A program made the translations under genes and the position numbers. The notes beneath the pieces are model-generated. The model was not told the DNA's origin. It searched no databases and saw only the letters and a list, made by a program, of their open reading frames with translations. A stretch of DNA of 64,000 bases from Gonocerus acuteangulatus (lineage: Eukaryota > Arthropoda > Insecta > Hemiptera > Coreidae), in the NCBI GenBank assembly GCA_946811695.1, contig OX328125.1:41395653-41459652 (forward strand), given 5' to 3'. Of this stretch, positions 20,900 through 34,200 are shown piece after piece (positions within the stretch are counted from its first letter, which is position 1; each line of letters begins with the position of its first letter).

Positions 20900-22236
20900 A
20901 TGGAAGTTGATAACATCATAGGCAAGGGGCCACCTTGTCCAGAGTCAGCTGGCATAACCTCTACCGAGGAGCTTCAACAATTACCTAACCTGAAGAGATC
21001 AGCTGGGCAAATAAACAACCCACTCAATAAGATTAGGATCACTAATGATCATGAGGTCAACAAAACAAATAATTTAAATAATATCACTGCTAATTTAACT
21101 TCAAAAATAAATCTTCTACAAAATAATACTTTTAAAAATACAGATCACGGACCTTATTTTGTTTGTTGAAGGGAAAAATCAAAATATTGGGAAAATGCAT
21201 CCTATGAGTTTTGGAAAAATTATTTTCAAATCATCTGGTAGCGAAATTCAAAAATCTATTTTAAATATAAAATGTATTGGCCTAAATAGAATGAAAATAG
21301 AGTTTAATCAAGCCAAAATTGCCAATAATTTTAAAACTTTGCCGTTTCTATCTGATCACAATTTATTCGCCTATATTCCATCCTTCCTTACGCAAAAAAC
21401 GGGAATAATTAAAGGAGTTGATACTGGCTTAACTGATTCCGACATTCAACACGGAATAAAATCCGAAGTGCCAGTAATGTCTGTGAGGCGGATGATGAAG
21501 AAAGACCGAGATGACCCTGCTAAAGTCTTCCCTCTCCAGACTGTTGTGATAAACTTCGACTCGCAGACACTACCGCAGTATGTCTACATATACGGCGCCC
21601 GTTGTGAGGTCCGCCCTTACATCCCGAACCCGACCCAATGTAGGAAGTGTTTCCGCTTCAACCATTCCACACCCCAGTGTAGGGCTACCTTGCAGACCTG
21701 TGAGCGATGCGGAGGGAAACACCCGGGCAACCCATGTACAGCTGAGATACCTACTTGTCTCCATTGTAAGAAGGACCATCCAGCTACCAGTAGGGACTGC
21801 GAGAAATAAAAAGCAAAACCAAGCAATCTCCCCCAGTTCTTATGCCAATTCTGCCAAAACACCTTTTCCACCTAAAGATGTAAATTTTCCATCTTTATCT
21901 GAAAGCATACCTAAAACAAGCTACCGGTACACTAAAACTAAATATGTCCGTACCAATTCTTCTAGACTCCCAGAAAAACACCTTAAAGATATCTCTCAAG
22001 AAGACAACCAACTTTCTCTCCCACTTCAACCTATCACAATGAATCCCTATCCTCCATCCTCTCAAGGAAATTCTTACATTGCTAAAATTTTTGAAATCAT
22101 TAACAATCTATCAAGTCATAGTGAAGAATTTATCGCTAATTTCTTCAAAATTTTTACAGATTCATTAAATAAAAATCAATTGGCTATAGAAAATAATATT
22201 AAAGAAAATAACAAATTAGACATTTTAGATTTATAA
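20900..22236 (+). pseudogene. LINE ORF1 protein (zinc-knuckle), two frameshifts
   Basis: ORF1 encodes the RNA-binding protein that packages the element RNA. It starts at the ATG of MEVDNIIGKG, runs to about 21165, and is shifted by one base near there. The frame 21159-21809 holds VEGKNQNIGKMHPMSFGKI (nucleic-acid-binding fold region) and then three Cys/His knuckles: CRKCFRFNHSTPQC, CERCGGKHPGNPC and CLHCKKDHPATSRDC. A second frameshift near 21800 leads to the C-terminal tail NSAKTPFPPKDVNFPSLSES to ILDL at 22236. Two small indels thus break an otherwise complete protein of about 445 residues. The gag-like knuckle arrangement fits I and Jockey clades. Confidence 0.88.
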
Positions 22237-22246
22237 ACTGCTAAAA

Positions 22247-25200
22247 ATGATTCAGAATTTAAAGCTCCAAAATATCAATATTTTACAACAGAATGTGGAA
22301 GGTGCCAACAATAAATTTTCTGAAATTATCAACATGATCATCATCATTAAAGATTGATGTAGCTGCAATTCAAGAAACATGGTTTAAATCCTCAAAAAAG
22401 TATATTTCCTCACAGTATTTCATTTTGAAAGAAAATAGAGACGATGGATATGGGGGAGTTGCTCTCCTAATTCATAAAAGATTCAAGTGGGAGAGAATGA
22501 GTCTTCCGAAGATTGGCAACACTGAACTTGTTGGTGCAACCATTACTAACACCGTTCCTAAGCTGTCAGTCATCAATGCCTACCTGCCACCTAACAAGCC
22601 TGTGACGAAGAGTGACCTCAAAAGACTCGTAGACCTCGCGGATCAGTCTAGCATCAGCACCATCCTCTGCGGTGATTTCAATGCTCATCACAGCTCATGG
22701 GGCAGTGACAAGACCTGCAGTCGCGGCCGTCATCTTCACGACATCATCTCAAGCAGCTAACTCATCTTGATGAACGATGGAAGCCCGACCAGACTGTCCA
22801 GGCCTCCGGCGATACCGACTTCTAGATCCGCCATAGACCTGTCACTCTGCACTCCAGATTTGGGTCTCTCACTAATATGGACTACCAGCGCTGACTACAT
22901 CGGCAGCGATCACCTACCTATCATCATGTCTCTCACTCTTCAATCACGGGAGTCCGTCTTTAGCCAGGGAAGAAGAAATTTCAAACAGATCAATGAGGAT
23001 AAATATGTAGATGAATTTGCCAGTTTCAATCTAGACCAGGAACCTGTCGATGTTGAAACTGTAGCCACAATCATTAATGTAGCAGCAGAAAAATCAATAC
23101 CCCGTTTCAAGCCAATAAGGAAACGATCGTTCCAGCCTAAGACTTGGTGGAATGATGCTATAGGGTCACTCGTTTCTGCCAAAAATAAATCAATCAAAGA
23201 ATTTCTAAACAATCCTAGTTCAGTCAATTTTTCAGCAGTTCAGAAAACCACAACTAAACTTAAGAACTCTATTAGGAAAGAAAAGAGGGAAGCGTGGGAA
23301 TCATTTATAGAAGACACGAATAGCAATAATATTTGGTATAAACTCAACATCATGAAAGGAAAATTCAACCCAAAAATTAATTTAATAAGAGGAAATAAAG
23401 GTAATGCATCAAATTTCTTACAGCAAAATTTAGTCTCTAGACCAAACATCCTCCAACCAATTGATTTTAATGATTTTGGCAACTCGGGAGAAATTCTGGA
23501 ATGTGAAATCGACGCCGCCCTAAAATTTAAGGGGCATTCTGCACCAGGGCTCGACGAAATCACCTTCAAGATGATCAAGCTCTTACCAGAAAATATTAAA
23601 ATAATTCTCACAAAATCTTTTAATGACCTGAAGAACACATGTTCAGTGCCTAATTCGTGGAGGAAAATAGAAATATGCCCAGTTATAAAGCCTAATAAAC
23701 CTGACCACCTCTTGTCCTCATACAGACCCATCGCTCTTATCTCAACTTTAGCCAAAACATTTATCACCGTGCTGAAGAATCGACTAGAATGGTTCATAGA
23801 AGAAAATTCACTCCTGCATGAAAACTGCATCGGCTTCAGGAAAGGGAGATCCACGGTAGACGCCCTCCAGATTCTGCAATTGAAAGTCGCTGACGCCTTC
23901 GCACAGAAGAAAGTCACACTGGGGTGTGTGTTAGATGTCGAGAATGCTTACAACATGGTCAGAGTGGACACCTTAACAAAGAAACTAGTAACGATGAGAG
24001 TTCCGACAGACATCACCCGCTGGATCTACAACTACCTCAGCAAACGGACCTACATTGTGAAGACAGACGAAGGACTTGTAGAGATGGAATCGGATAGTGG
24101 ACTACCACAGGGAGACCCAATTTCTCCTTTGCTGTTCAATATATATACAGCTGGTCTACACAAGCTAAACAGTAGTAATATCACTATTCTACAATACGCA
24201 GACGATTTTATGGTACTAATCTTGGAAAACTCTTTAGAAATTTGTTTAAACACATTAGGAGTCACTCTAAACAGCGTCTATGTAAAACTCAAGAATTTAG
24301 GCCTAACTTTCAACAACGAAAAAATTAAACTGATACCATTTACGAGAAAAAAAATAGACCATACTAAATTTAATTTCTGTTTCCGTAACAAAAAAATCAA
24401 ACTAACAAATAATGTAAAATTTCTCGGCATGTTCCTGGATTCCAAGCTAAATTTCAAGCTCCATTGTAATGAAGTAATCAACAAGACTACAAGGTTCCTG
24501 AACTCTTTCAAAATCTTCGCAGGAGTTAAATGTGGCTCACATCCGAGCATCCTTTTAACAGTCTACAAGTCCATCGTCCGACCTCACTTCGACTACGGAT
24601 GTCAGATCTACGGAGGAGGTGCAGCGCCGTCTACACTTCGCCTTCTCGACACAGTCCAGTCTGAAGCGTTAAGGACCTGCATGGGAAGCCTCAAGTCTAC
24701 ACCCGTCCACAGTCTACAAGTAGCAGCCGGGGAGATGCCCCTGAGTCTGAGAAGGAAGTGGCTAGCCCTAAAGTATACTCTCAGGGTCTGGGTGGACTCC
24801 ACTCATCCTGTTAGACCTTACATAGATAAGGCTTTTAATTCACCCAATCTTATAAGCAAAATTCTTATTCTCAACCAATTTACTTCGACTAAAAATATTT
24901 TATCATGTTTAAACAACGCAAAATTTTATACTTATACTAAGCCAAAATCTCAGTCACAGATAAATTCAAATCCAGAAATTTACTTCAATCACTCAAAAAT
25001 TTCTAAAAATGAAAATAACCCAACAATTAAATCACAGATTGAACAGTATATTAACCACACCTACGAAAATCATGTAAAAATTTTTACGGATGCATCCAAA
25101 ACTACCCAAGGTGTAGGAATAGGAATCTTTGATAGTAGTACTAAAATAAAATTCACTAAAAGACTCACGAATCATTTTTGTATTAACAATGCTGAGTTGT

Positions 25201-25824
25201 GGGCTGTGCTTGAAGCACTGGAATACTTCATTGAATCACCCAATAGAGACAAGCCACTCGTCATCCTCACAGATTCTAAATCCAGCTGTTTAAGAAATCG
25301 CCGACGCCTTAGCTAAATCATTCACCTCCTGCATCGAAGAAATGTCATCTCCGCCGCAATCTGACTTTATTATATTTATAAGATTATTATTATTTATAAG
25401 ACTATTTATAAGATTGATCAGAACGAAAATCGTTGAGCAATGGCAGATTTTATACTCCGAGACTTCAGCTACTAAAGGAAGACATCACTTCAGCATCCAA
25501 CCCACCGTATCCTTGTCCCCATGGTTTGCACCTTACAAACAGTCGCTCCCCCACCGCCGGGACATCGTCACCCTGACCAGGCTACGGATCGGCCACGCCA
25601 GGACTCAGGCCTACCTGCACAGGATGAAGCTTGCCGACAGCCCGCTCTGTAAGACCTGCAATGAAGTAGAAGACATCGCCCATATTTTCAACACTTGCAG
25701 AAGATACTCCTCAGCTAGGCAGACAATCCTTGAAGATACAGACTATCGGTACTACTTGGCAGGAAATAAAGATAGACTGTTCACCTTGTTACGTTTTATT
25801 AAGAAGAATAACCTAGTATTGTAA
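22247..25824 (+). pseudogene. LINE ORF2: endonuclease, reverse transcriptase, RNase H, broken
   Basis: ORF2 makes the target-nicking and copying enzyme. The apurinic-type endonuclease shows AAIQETWF, CGDFNAHH and GSDHLPI. A frameshift near 22345 and an in-frame TAA at 22758-22760 break it. The reverse transcriptase (22767-25316 frame) has SAPGLDEITFKMIK, SSYRPIALIS, IGFRKGRSTVDAL, LDVENAYN, SGLPQGDPISPLLFNIY and YADD at 24195-24206. RNase H follows with IFTDASK, NAELWAVLEAL and LTDSKSS, but a deletion near 25288 joins this to EIADALAKSF in another frame, removing the last part of the active site. The tail to 25824 has RLRIGHARTQAYLHRMK and the CKTC..HIFNTC knuckle usual after RNase H in I-type elements. 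Confidence 0.93.
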
Positions 25825-26875
25825 ATTGTATTTAATTGTTCATAATTTTAGTTACTCATAATGGTTATGGGCTTGTAACTTGAAACCAATAAACGATTAT
25901 ATAAAAAAAACAAAACACGAATACGTTAAAAAAAACCTTCGCATTTAACTAGGAAAGAAGTTATTAAGCACTAAAGTTCACTGTTATGCGGGTTATGAGA
26001 GCTAATGTAAACAACTAAATTTGTGACGACTTTAAGGCAAACATGCTATGCATTTCCGCTCGCTACGCTCGCTCAAGAAGATAACAAAACCCTAGTCAAT
26101 CCAACTCGCTAAAATTAATAGAATTCTAATAGAATAGAATATTAAGCACTAAAGTTCACTGTTAGGAAGATAAAACTAGGCGTCAACAGCGTATTTGTAA
26201 ACACGCGCATGCGCAGATATGTAACATTGGGAACTCTCATTTGAAATGTTCAGAAACCATTTATTCAAAAAAATATTTATTATTATATTTATTTTAAGGG
26301 CATCCTCACCCGTCGTCACCTGTCGCTTAAGGGCATACGTGCTATGCGTTTCCGCTCGCTAAAGAAGATAACAAAACCCCAGTCAATCCAACTCGCTAAA
26401 ATTAATAGAATTCTATTAACTATTCTATTAACTTTAGTGCTTAATAACTTCTTTCCTAGTTAAATGCGAAGGTTTTTTTAACGTATTCGTGTTTAGTGTA
26501 TCAAAATACGTTATTGTACAAAATTTGAAAGATATCGGTTTTAAGGGCGTGAAACTTTTACCTAAATGGATTAAAGGCTGCAAGTTTATTTCTACAGTTT
26601 ATAACATGCATCCCATCTCATTAGCAAAGAAAATGTTTCAAGGTAATTGTAAATGAGAAGACAACACTTTCTTGTACAAGAAAACACTTCCGAAATGTCA
26701 GGGGGAAAAAAATTGCAAACGGCAAAATTTGACAGGTCATGGAGACTTCGTTTGCTACCTACAGGCCCTCAAGGTAATAGATCTCCCAGGCCCCTATGAT
26801 TATCATGGGTCGCACCCAAGAAATTAGCAAAAATAATTATAAAGAGCCCAGCTACAGCACAGCACGGATTATAGC

Positions 26876-27380
26876 TTGGTAAGATAGACGCCAAAGTTCA
26901 ATTCCGCATGAACGAAATTTTGATGGAAATATTCCCTACGGTTCCACCATTTGTAAATTACCATTTCAATGAAGAAACGTAAAACTAATTATTTCGGAAA
27001 GGCTTTGAGAGGTCAAAAAGCTGGATAGTGCTTAATACTATTCATACTATAAAGCTATAAACTAACTCATCGAGTGGGGGGCCTGCGATATCCGTGGGCG
27101 TGCCCTTGCCTGGTCGGGGGTTCTGTCGGGGGATCTGCCAACCCAATCAGGGCATAAATGGCCCATGTGGCTGACACGCTGAAAACAATTTAAAAGTTGC
27201 TTGTTCAACTAGATAGTTTAGTTGGAGGGAAAATGGTGTGGCTTCCATCCCTGGTACAGAAAATTGGCCAAAAATGGTTTCGCCACTGGCAAACTCCCAT
27301 TTCAAGGAACAACGAGGTACCTGAAACACTATAAAAGCTGATCATGTCTCGCTTGACTTTGAAGGCTTTCAGAGGGCAGA
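26876..27380. mobile_element. Foldback family G, partial rearranged copies
   Basis: 26876-27010 matches the left arm of the 8974-9546 element (AAGTTCAATTCCGCATG, ATATTCCC, ACCATTT). 27290-27380 matches the next part of that arm (CAAACTCCCATTTCAAGGAA, CTGATCATGTCTCG). Between them, 27174-27235 pairs with the reverse complement of about 27950-28020, including TTTAGTTGGAGGGAAAA. A GC-rich segment at 27080-27150 has no assignment. Confidence 0.55.
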
Positions 27381-27385
27381 CAAAA

Positions 27386-27836
27386 GCAGGGCCGCCACAT
27401 CTCAGAGCCGGGCCCGGGACCAGATCACGGGTCCCCACTTCTCAGAGCCGGGCCCCCATATCTCAGAGCCAGGCTTAAAATTCTAGTACTTAGCTATAGG
27501 ACTTTGGACATTTTAAAATTATTTTCATCATGAATTTTGTGCGAAATGAGAATAAAAGCCGACAATCAGTGCAGCACTTTCGGTACTTGTAGTTTTATTA
27601 CGACTCCAAATGAAATATACTGCACTTGTTTTGTCGTTTATGTACATTAAAAAAATTTATAGATTCAATTCAAATAAATATAGGCTACGCCCGTCTATAT
27701 TTCTAACCCCCGTTCCTTTTACAAGCTCATAACCTATACATTTATTCCCAATTGGCGAGGCTCGGCCCGGGCCCCCACAGCGCCCGGGCCCGGGACCACT
27801 GTACCCGGCAGTCCCCCCCCCCACGTGGCGGCCCTG
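27386..27836. mobile_element. GC-rich insertion with 12-bp inverted ends
   Basis: A 451-bp block starts CAGGGCCGCCAC and ends GTGGCGGCCCTG, a perfect 12-bp terminal inverted repeat of hAT-like look. It interrupts family G sequence: the uninterrupted relative near 9153 reads GTCAAAGGAAATAG where this locus reads GACAAAAG, insertion, GAAAATAG. Inside the left end is a short tandem of TCTCAGAGCCGGGCCC. A clear 8-bp duplication is not evident. Confidence 0.6.
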
Positions 27837-27839
27837 GAA

Positions 27840-28020
27840 AATAGAGGTGGTGTTTAATATTTATCAATACTAGCCAAATGTAAGGCTAACACAATGTAAA
27901 CCACCTAGTGATAAAGTTATAACAGAAGAGAAATTTTACCGCCAATCAATATAGGCCACACTTTTTCCCTCCAACCAAACCATCTAAAAACAAGCAGCAT
28001 TAAATTGTTTTCAGCCTTAG
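27840..28020. mobile_element. Foldback family G, internal part
   Basis: This continues the family G copy after the GC-rich insertion, with TTTATCAATAC, TATAGGCCAC and TTTTCCCTCCAACCAAACC as in 9173-9290. It ends near the GCGCGCGTGCGTG microsatellite at 28026-28048. Confidence 0.6.
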
Positions 28021-28399
28021 CTTTGGCGCGCGTGCGTGCGTGTGTGTCATTTCTCACAAAATTCCATAATTGAGTTGGTATTTATTTAAAGAACATATGG
28101 TAGTGTGAACTCTCGTGATCCAATATTGTCCAATTGTTCAAATGGAAATTGTATAAATAAAATAAAAGATGTTTAACACATGCGGGGAAGGAAGCGTTGT
28201 GAAAGATTTGATAGTATTACCTCATTTGCTCCCTGATTAATTTACTACCATTAATGAACGCAAGAGTAAAAGTTATCTAGAGAGTGGAAGTCATGGAGTT
28301 ATGGATTTCCAGGTTAGATCGCTTTCCCTTATTTACTCAGCATAGAAATCTTTCTTATTAATACTAAGCTGACACTTCACTGAAATCTCGGAATTTTCG

Positions 28400-28600
28400 T
28401 TATAGGCGGAAGGTAAAATAAAACCTCTAAATAGTTTCCTATATGTTTCGCCGAATTGTGGTGCCCCTGTAACAGCGGAAGCTGTTACAAATATAAAAAC
28501 TTACAGCCTAAACTTGAGAAGGAGAACCTTCCACTAGTTGGGCCAATATGGAGGAAAATAGTCAGCTGATCGATAATCGAAATGTCATATCTTTAAAATT
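28400..28600. repeat. Dispersed repeat D, copy 1
   Basis: The blocks GTTATAGGCGGAAGGT, GAGAACCTTCCACTAGT and AGTCAGCTGATCGATAAT recur in the same order at 59852-60090. A small perfect hairpin (TGTAACAGC..GCTGTTACA) lies at 28468-28489. The family is unknown. Confidence 0.65.
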
Positions 28601-28612
28601 AATCTCCAGAAG

Positions 28613-28872
28613 ATATCGTGCCTGCTATGTCAAACTATCAAATATGCAAATCAGATCAAAATAGGAACGTACATATTCTTTCCATTGAAGAAGTAATAAA
28701 TTGAATAATGTTCCTATTCGATACTTTATTTAAGGCATTAAAGGCTATTCTATAAAGGGGTTAGTGTTGAGACAATTTGCGACAAGCCGTATCGTCCACA
28801 ATCCAAGAGCTAAGTCCCGAATCTAAAAATGAGACTTTTCATATTCGATAGTTTGACATGGCAGGGAAAATA
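28613..28872. mobile_element. MITE family C, copy 2
   Basis: Inverted ends with ATGTCAAACTAT at left and ATAGTTTGACAT at right, and an interior that matches 526-774 in reverse orientation (GACAAGCCGTATCGTCCACA). Confidence 0.7.
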
Positions 28873-30680
28873 TATAGTCCTAAAAATTAAACACCCCCTA
28901 TTTTTCTCTAATTAAAACATGTTTTATTGTTTGTCAAATAAGTTAATAAAAATAGTACTGAGATGTATTCCTGTATTTTTATTTACCTCTCTATTTTTTA
29001 TAGTTCAGATATATTTCTCAATCTTTCTTTTCATTATATATATTTTTTAGCGATGATTCTGCATTCAAATATTTGTATATGCGAAGAAAACCGAAACATT
29101 CTCGATTAAGTACACACATAATTGTAAATCCTGAGGTTTTCATGCCACTCATCATATCAGCTTTCTGAGGTAACTAATCTTGATGTAGTAAAGAGCTGTA
29201 GCATCACAGAGGTTTAGTAAATAATTTGTTTTCAAATACTAATACTCAAATTAAACAATATTGCCAAAAATATTTTAAGTAGTTCTATTCCCTAACAAAT
29301 ATCTTAAACGGACCAAAACCTCATTTTTTGGGAAAATGGCGCCTGGTTCCTTTCTGGTTAACATAAAAATATTTATGATCAATTTCGGTCGGTGGTATTT
29401 TCTTTCTCGTCTAAAAATGAATAAACTTCGTTATTATAACACACAATTACTCTCAATTTGCTGGCATAAAGTGTGATGATAGTTGAAAAACATAATTTAC
29501 GGTGAACCCTCGACGGATAGTAATGAAATCCTCTCACTTGTGGGCCTTTACCTGTCCAATTCAACATCGTGAAATATAAATGAGTAGTAATACAGTTCTC
29601 TATGAAGAATACAAGATTCTAAACTAATTTTTGAACATACTTCTTTTAGCCAAAGACTTCCGACATTACTACGCGGCGTACCTCGTCCAAAGGACAGCTA
29701 CTGCCCAATATTGAGTAAGCCAGTAATAATAGATGCGATTTTCCACGGAGCTGTTCCGTAGAAGCCGACAAAAGGCTGATAGAAAGGTGCTCTCAATCCT
29801 ATCTCCACGTCCATCAGACGAGGGCAGCAAGAAAAGAAAGGAGGAAACTCAAGCTACCACTCACCGGCAAACAGTTCAACGCTCTCTCAGACCCAAATCG
29901 AATAAGGACTTCAGGGCAGCTAAAAATTAAATATTTATTTTATGTTATAGGTGTATCAAAACTGTGGCTATTAGCATAAACTAATTGTAGAAAAAAATAG
30001 TCATTAAGACGAGTAATACTATCAAATTAAAAAGAAAATAAGAACATAAAAATATAAAACAAATTTGTTTAAAGGTGATAAACAGAGAAATAATATGTAG
30101 AGGACGTTAAAACAAAAATAACTAGTAAAAAAAATAAACATGAACATAGAAATTGAAATATATTAAATGTTTACAAATTAACTTCTAACAACATGCTAAT
30201 GTTTTGAAACATATACAACAATTACAAGAACATAACATTCACGTGACAATGTTATGTATACTAGGACACAATCATCTCTCTTGAAACACTGGCGCAGTCA
30301 AGGAGAAGACTGATTGCGGATGAAGAATTAATTACATCACGAGTGATTCACCACCTAACCACATTTATAACAAACAAGTGGCAAACAAAGTTTGACATGC
30401 ACTACCAAGAACAAATTAAGACAAATAAAGCAGAACGTGAATTCCTTGTCATCGAGTAATCGAACGACAAGAAGTCGTGTTTAGGTGGCATAGAATGGGT
30501 CAGAAGTCAATCACTACTTACCCAATTTTATCTAACGACGAGATGAGAAAAAACAATACTGCAGGACTTACTATTCCTTAGTAATAATCAAACACATACT
30601 GACAAACTGGAAGGACAGGGGCATTCCACATGACATGTGTTTGACTTATTGATTGAGGGTAGCACAAATAAAGACGAGAT
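28873..30680. other. Non-coding stretch, one unsupported small frame
   Basis: Mostly AT-rich. A 65-codon plus-strand frame at 29733-29930 is rich in K and R and somewhat GC-richer, but stops lie immediately before its ATG, no splice-site context is convincing and no family is recognised. A single arm related to the 13662-13927 element is near 29329-29364. Confidence 0.4.
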
Positions 30681-30693
30681 ATTAACACATCTA

Positions 30694-30836
30694 GGGGGCG
30701 AGGTTAGCACAGTGGTAGAGCACTGGACTAATAAGTTGGGAAAATAAGGCGGCCGGAGCATAGTACTAACCACACCCTCTCCCTAGTGTGCCGTACGGTC
30801 ATAAATCAGATACAACGGGACAGATTTTTTTTTCTC
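30694..30836 (+). mobile_element. SINE family A, copy 2, internally deleted
   Basis: The tRNA-like A-box region is kept but the copy jumps from the anticodon-side segment (ACTAATAAGTTGGG) straight to GGCGGCCGGAGCATAG, losing the B-box. It ends in a T-rich tail. A 12-bp near duplication (ATTAACACATCT and ATTAAAACATCT) flanks it at 30681-30692 and 30837-30848. Confidence 0.85.
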
Positions 30837-30848
30837 ATTAAAACATCT

Positions 30849-31564
30849 CCGAAACAAAAACATATACAGCACAAAATGGCTTGAAACGGCCCTGCGTAAT
30901 ACAGATTAATTATATTATTCTGTTAACTGTGTTAGCAATTCCGTTTAACGCGATCATTGAATTCCAGAAATGTTTTTCTTAATTACTTTCGAGGTAGATA
31001 CACGACATTTTACTGTATTAGACTGGACGTGGCTCTACCAGTGGAAGGTATACCTTAGTTAAGGCTCAAATAATAGATATACAGTTAAGTTGCTCCTGAA
31101 CAGTCGTCTAAAGAAAGAATATTATGAGAAGTTGAAGTGTTTTAAATAGCTTTTGAGCGGGTTCTGTAAATATTCATAAATGCATAAAATAATGGGTATA
31201 CGTAAAGTGTTATTGTTTCAATATGATGGCTACCATACTTTAGAAGTTGAGCCTAGATAAAAGACACTTCTAAGCTCCCAATTTCTGCAGTTTGTCAGTG
31301 TACGTGGCACTGCACTATTCACAAACGGCTTGTTTTGTTTTTTCATAATGATTATATCAGCGATAAAGCAACGTATGACCAATTCAGAGTCTAATCAGTA
31401 TGACTCCTTCCCTCTGTGTACTTCTCCTGCTTGAAAACAATTGCACGTTGTCACAGCAAGTCGCATATCTCGAGTAACGTGATTAAATACAAAATGATTG
31501 AATACAAATGTAAATAAATGATATAAATAAAATAATATATATATAGTGTATATATATATGTGTG

Positions 31565-31622
<58 letters not shown>

Positions 31623-33040
31623 TTCAATGTAGAAATAAATTCGTATTCTATGCATTATTTGCTAGTTGATCAAAGGTTTCCGTTAGCGATACAAATAGAC
31701 CAAAAGTATAAAAACGTTTAACACACAGAAACTGCTTCTTCTTAGTGTGCTGTATAATCTTTATATTTCGCGCAATTTGGGAAGGTTAGAATAGAAACTA
31801 TTTATTTTTTCGCCTTAAAAATGAACGAAACCAACATTTCTGAACTTCAAACACAATTTTCTTCGACTGAAACGTACTCCTGAACGTTTTTGGTACGAAA
31901 TTAATTAGGTTTTCAGGTGAGTTAACTTCTTCTTACCATGATTTCTCAACAGTTTTCTCGATAAAATAAACGAAAAGTCCAGAAATGCTCATATCTATTG
32001 ATCAAATATTTTTTGTAGCAATCCTACCCTAACAATCTTGCTCCAAACATGACCAAAATATATTTATCATAGTTTGGGTGAATTTCGAGTTTTCAATTAA
32101 TTCTGTCGTTCGGAAGGAGCCCAACCCGATGTTCTTGTTTGTTTCACTTTATAGGAAAACGTTTAAGAATATATCTCCTTGGAAGCTCTTTCATTCGACT
32201 CCACTTGCAAAATATTTACAAGTGTATTTAATAGCCTCTTAATAGGCGAAAACTTCGTGTTCCGGAGGGAGGAATTTCAACAGATTGGCGAACATATTTT
32301 TACGAAAGCATTTTATTTAATGCATTCAATATACAAATTTGAAAAAAACAGTTTTTAGGCACCAACAACTTAAGCATCGTCTCCTCCCCTTACGGAGGAA
32401 GGCAACTCGCTAAAATACCATTTCAAAAACCGTCCGCTGTAATTAATGCAATTTCAGGAGAAAGAGGCTATTTAATTAGTTACTGCAACCTTCAGCCAAT
32501 TGGAGATGAGATTTAGCTTATTAATTTCTTATGGCTGTCCTGCACCAATTCATATTTTACACATAATATAGTACTCTTAAAATACTAGAATTTTAGAGAA
32601 GAAGAGGTTAACTTAAAAAAATAAAAAAAATAAATACTAGTTAAAAAGTATCAACTTACTATTATGAGCATCGCAATACAAAAGGACTTATAAAAAGAAC
32701 AGAATTAATTTACCTGCAAAAGAAAAAAAATATATAAATAATAACAAAGAAATGTTATAGCTAAATGCTGACAACTTTTAAATGGTTAAAAAATGTTACC
32801 AATAGTAATCTGAGATTATCATTATTTATGGTTCCGTAACAATCCTTCAATGAAAACGGATAATTCTTCGATCAATTAAACAAAAAGATGACAACATTTC
32901 AAAGCTAATGCTGTTTTATTTCGACAGGGAAGAACATAAATGAAAATATTCGTTTTCTAACAAATATCTCCATTTATGGCAATAAAATATGATCTGTTTC
33001 ATCTGAATATTAACTTTTTTCAAGTCCGGCAGGCCGGAGA
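30849..33040. other. Non-coding stretch with one AT microsatellite
   Basis: AT-rich sequence. An AT/GT microsatellite lies at 31535-31618. No genes or elements were recognised in the rest. Confidence 0.5.
31535..31618. repeat. AT/GT microsatellite
   Basis: ATATAT runs around a short TGTGTGTATG core. Confidence 0.95.
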
Positions 33041-33943
<903 letters not shown>

Positions 33944-34019
33944 CTATTTTTATATATTTTATTTATTTACAGAATATTACAATCTACATTTAACTGTTTT
34001 ATGCAATTTGATATTATAG

Positions 34020-34200
34020 TTACATGTCCACTCCTCAGGTGCCCCCAGTTGTCAGCCGAATACCTTCCTTGTTAGGAAGGATTCTAGGATGACCTGGAGT
34101 TTACCTTACGCCATCCAACCGCACCCTGCGACTAACAGGGAGGATTGGAGGCGAATGAAACGTGGCCTGTGATATCCTGAGGAGAGAAAATATTCATCGA
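34020..34200. other. GC-richer segment with inverted ends
   Basis: The ends carry CTCCTCAGG and CCTGAGGAG as an inverted pair (34030-34038 and about 34176-34184), with an inner CCTTCC..GGAAGG hairpin. There is no reading frame of note. It may be a worn MITE. Confidence 0.35.

Larger units (their letters stand above)
20645..25912 (+). mobile_element. Near full-length LINE (I/Jockey-like, RNase H bearing), inactive
   Basis: A 5.27-kb non-LTR retrotransposon with two ORFs, ending AATAAACGATTATAT plus a short A tail. It is flanked by the exact 12-bp duplication AAACACGAATAC (20633-20644 and 25913-25924), which proves the boundaries. It landed inside the left arm of foldback element H. The 5' end (CATCAGCTGTTTGG) may be the true end, since an untranslated leader of about 255 bp precedes ORF1. 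Frameshifts, a stop and a deletion disable it. Confidence 0.95.
20559..26562. mobile_element. Foldback element H, split by a LINE
   Basis: The outer arms are inverted: 20559-20644 plus 25913-25978 on the left match the reverse complement of about 26433-26562 on the right. Shared blocks include GTTTCACGCC, AACGTATTTTGATGCA, CACGAATACGTTAAAAA and GCATTTAACTAGGAAAGAAG. Without the LINE the unit would be about 0.73 kb. Inside are two direct copies of a block with TTTCCGCTCGCT and AGTCAATCCAACTCGCTA (about 26052-26130 and 26346-26415). No coding sequence belongs to it. Confidence 0.8.

Noticed and set aside
23240..23917. 225-codon minus-strand frame
   Set aside because: It is an antisense shadow of the LINE reverse transcriptase, which has clear motifs on the plus strand.
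29733..29930. 65-codon basic protein
   Set aside because: There are stops directly upstream, no splice context, no known family and no supporting codon pattern.
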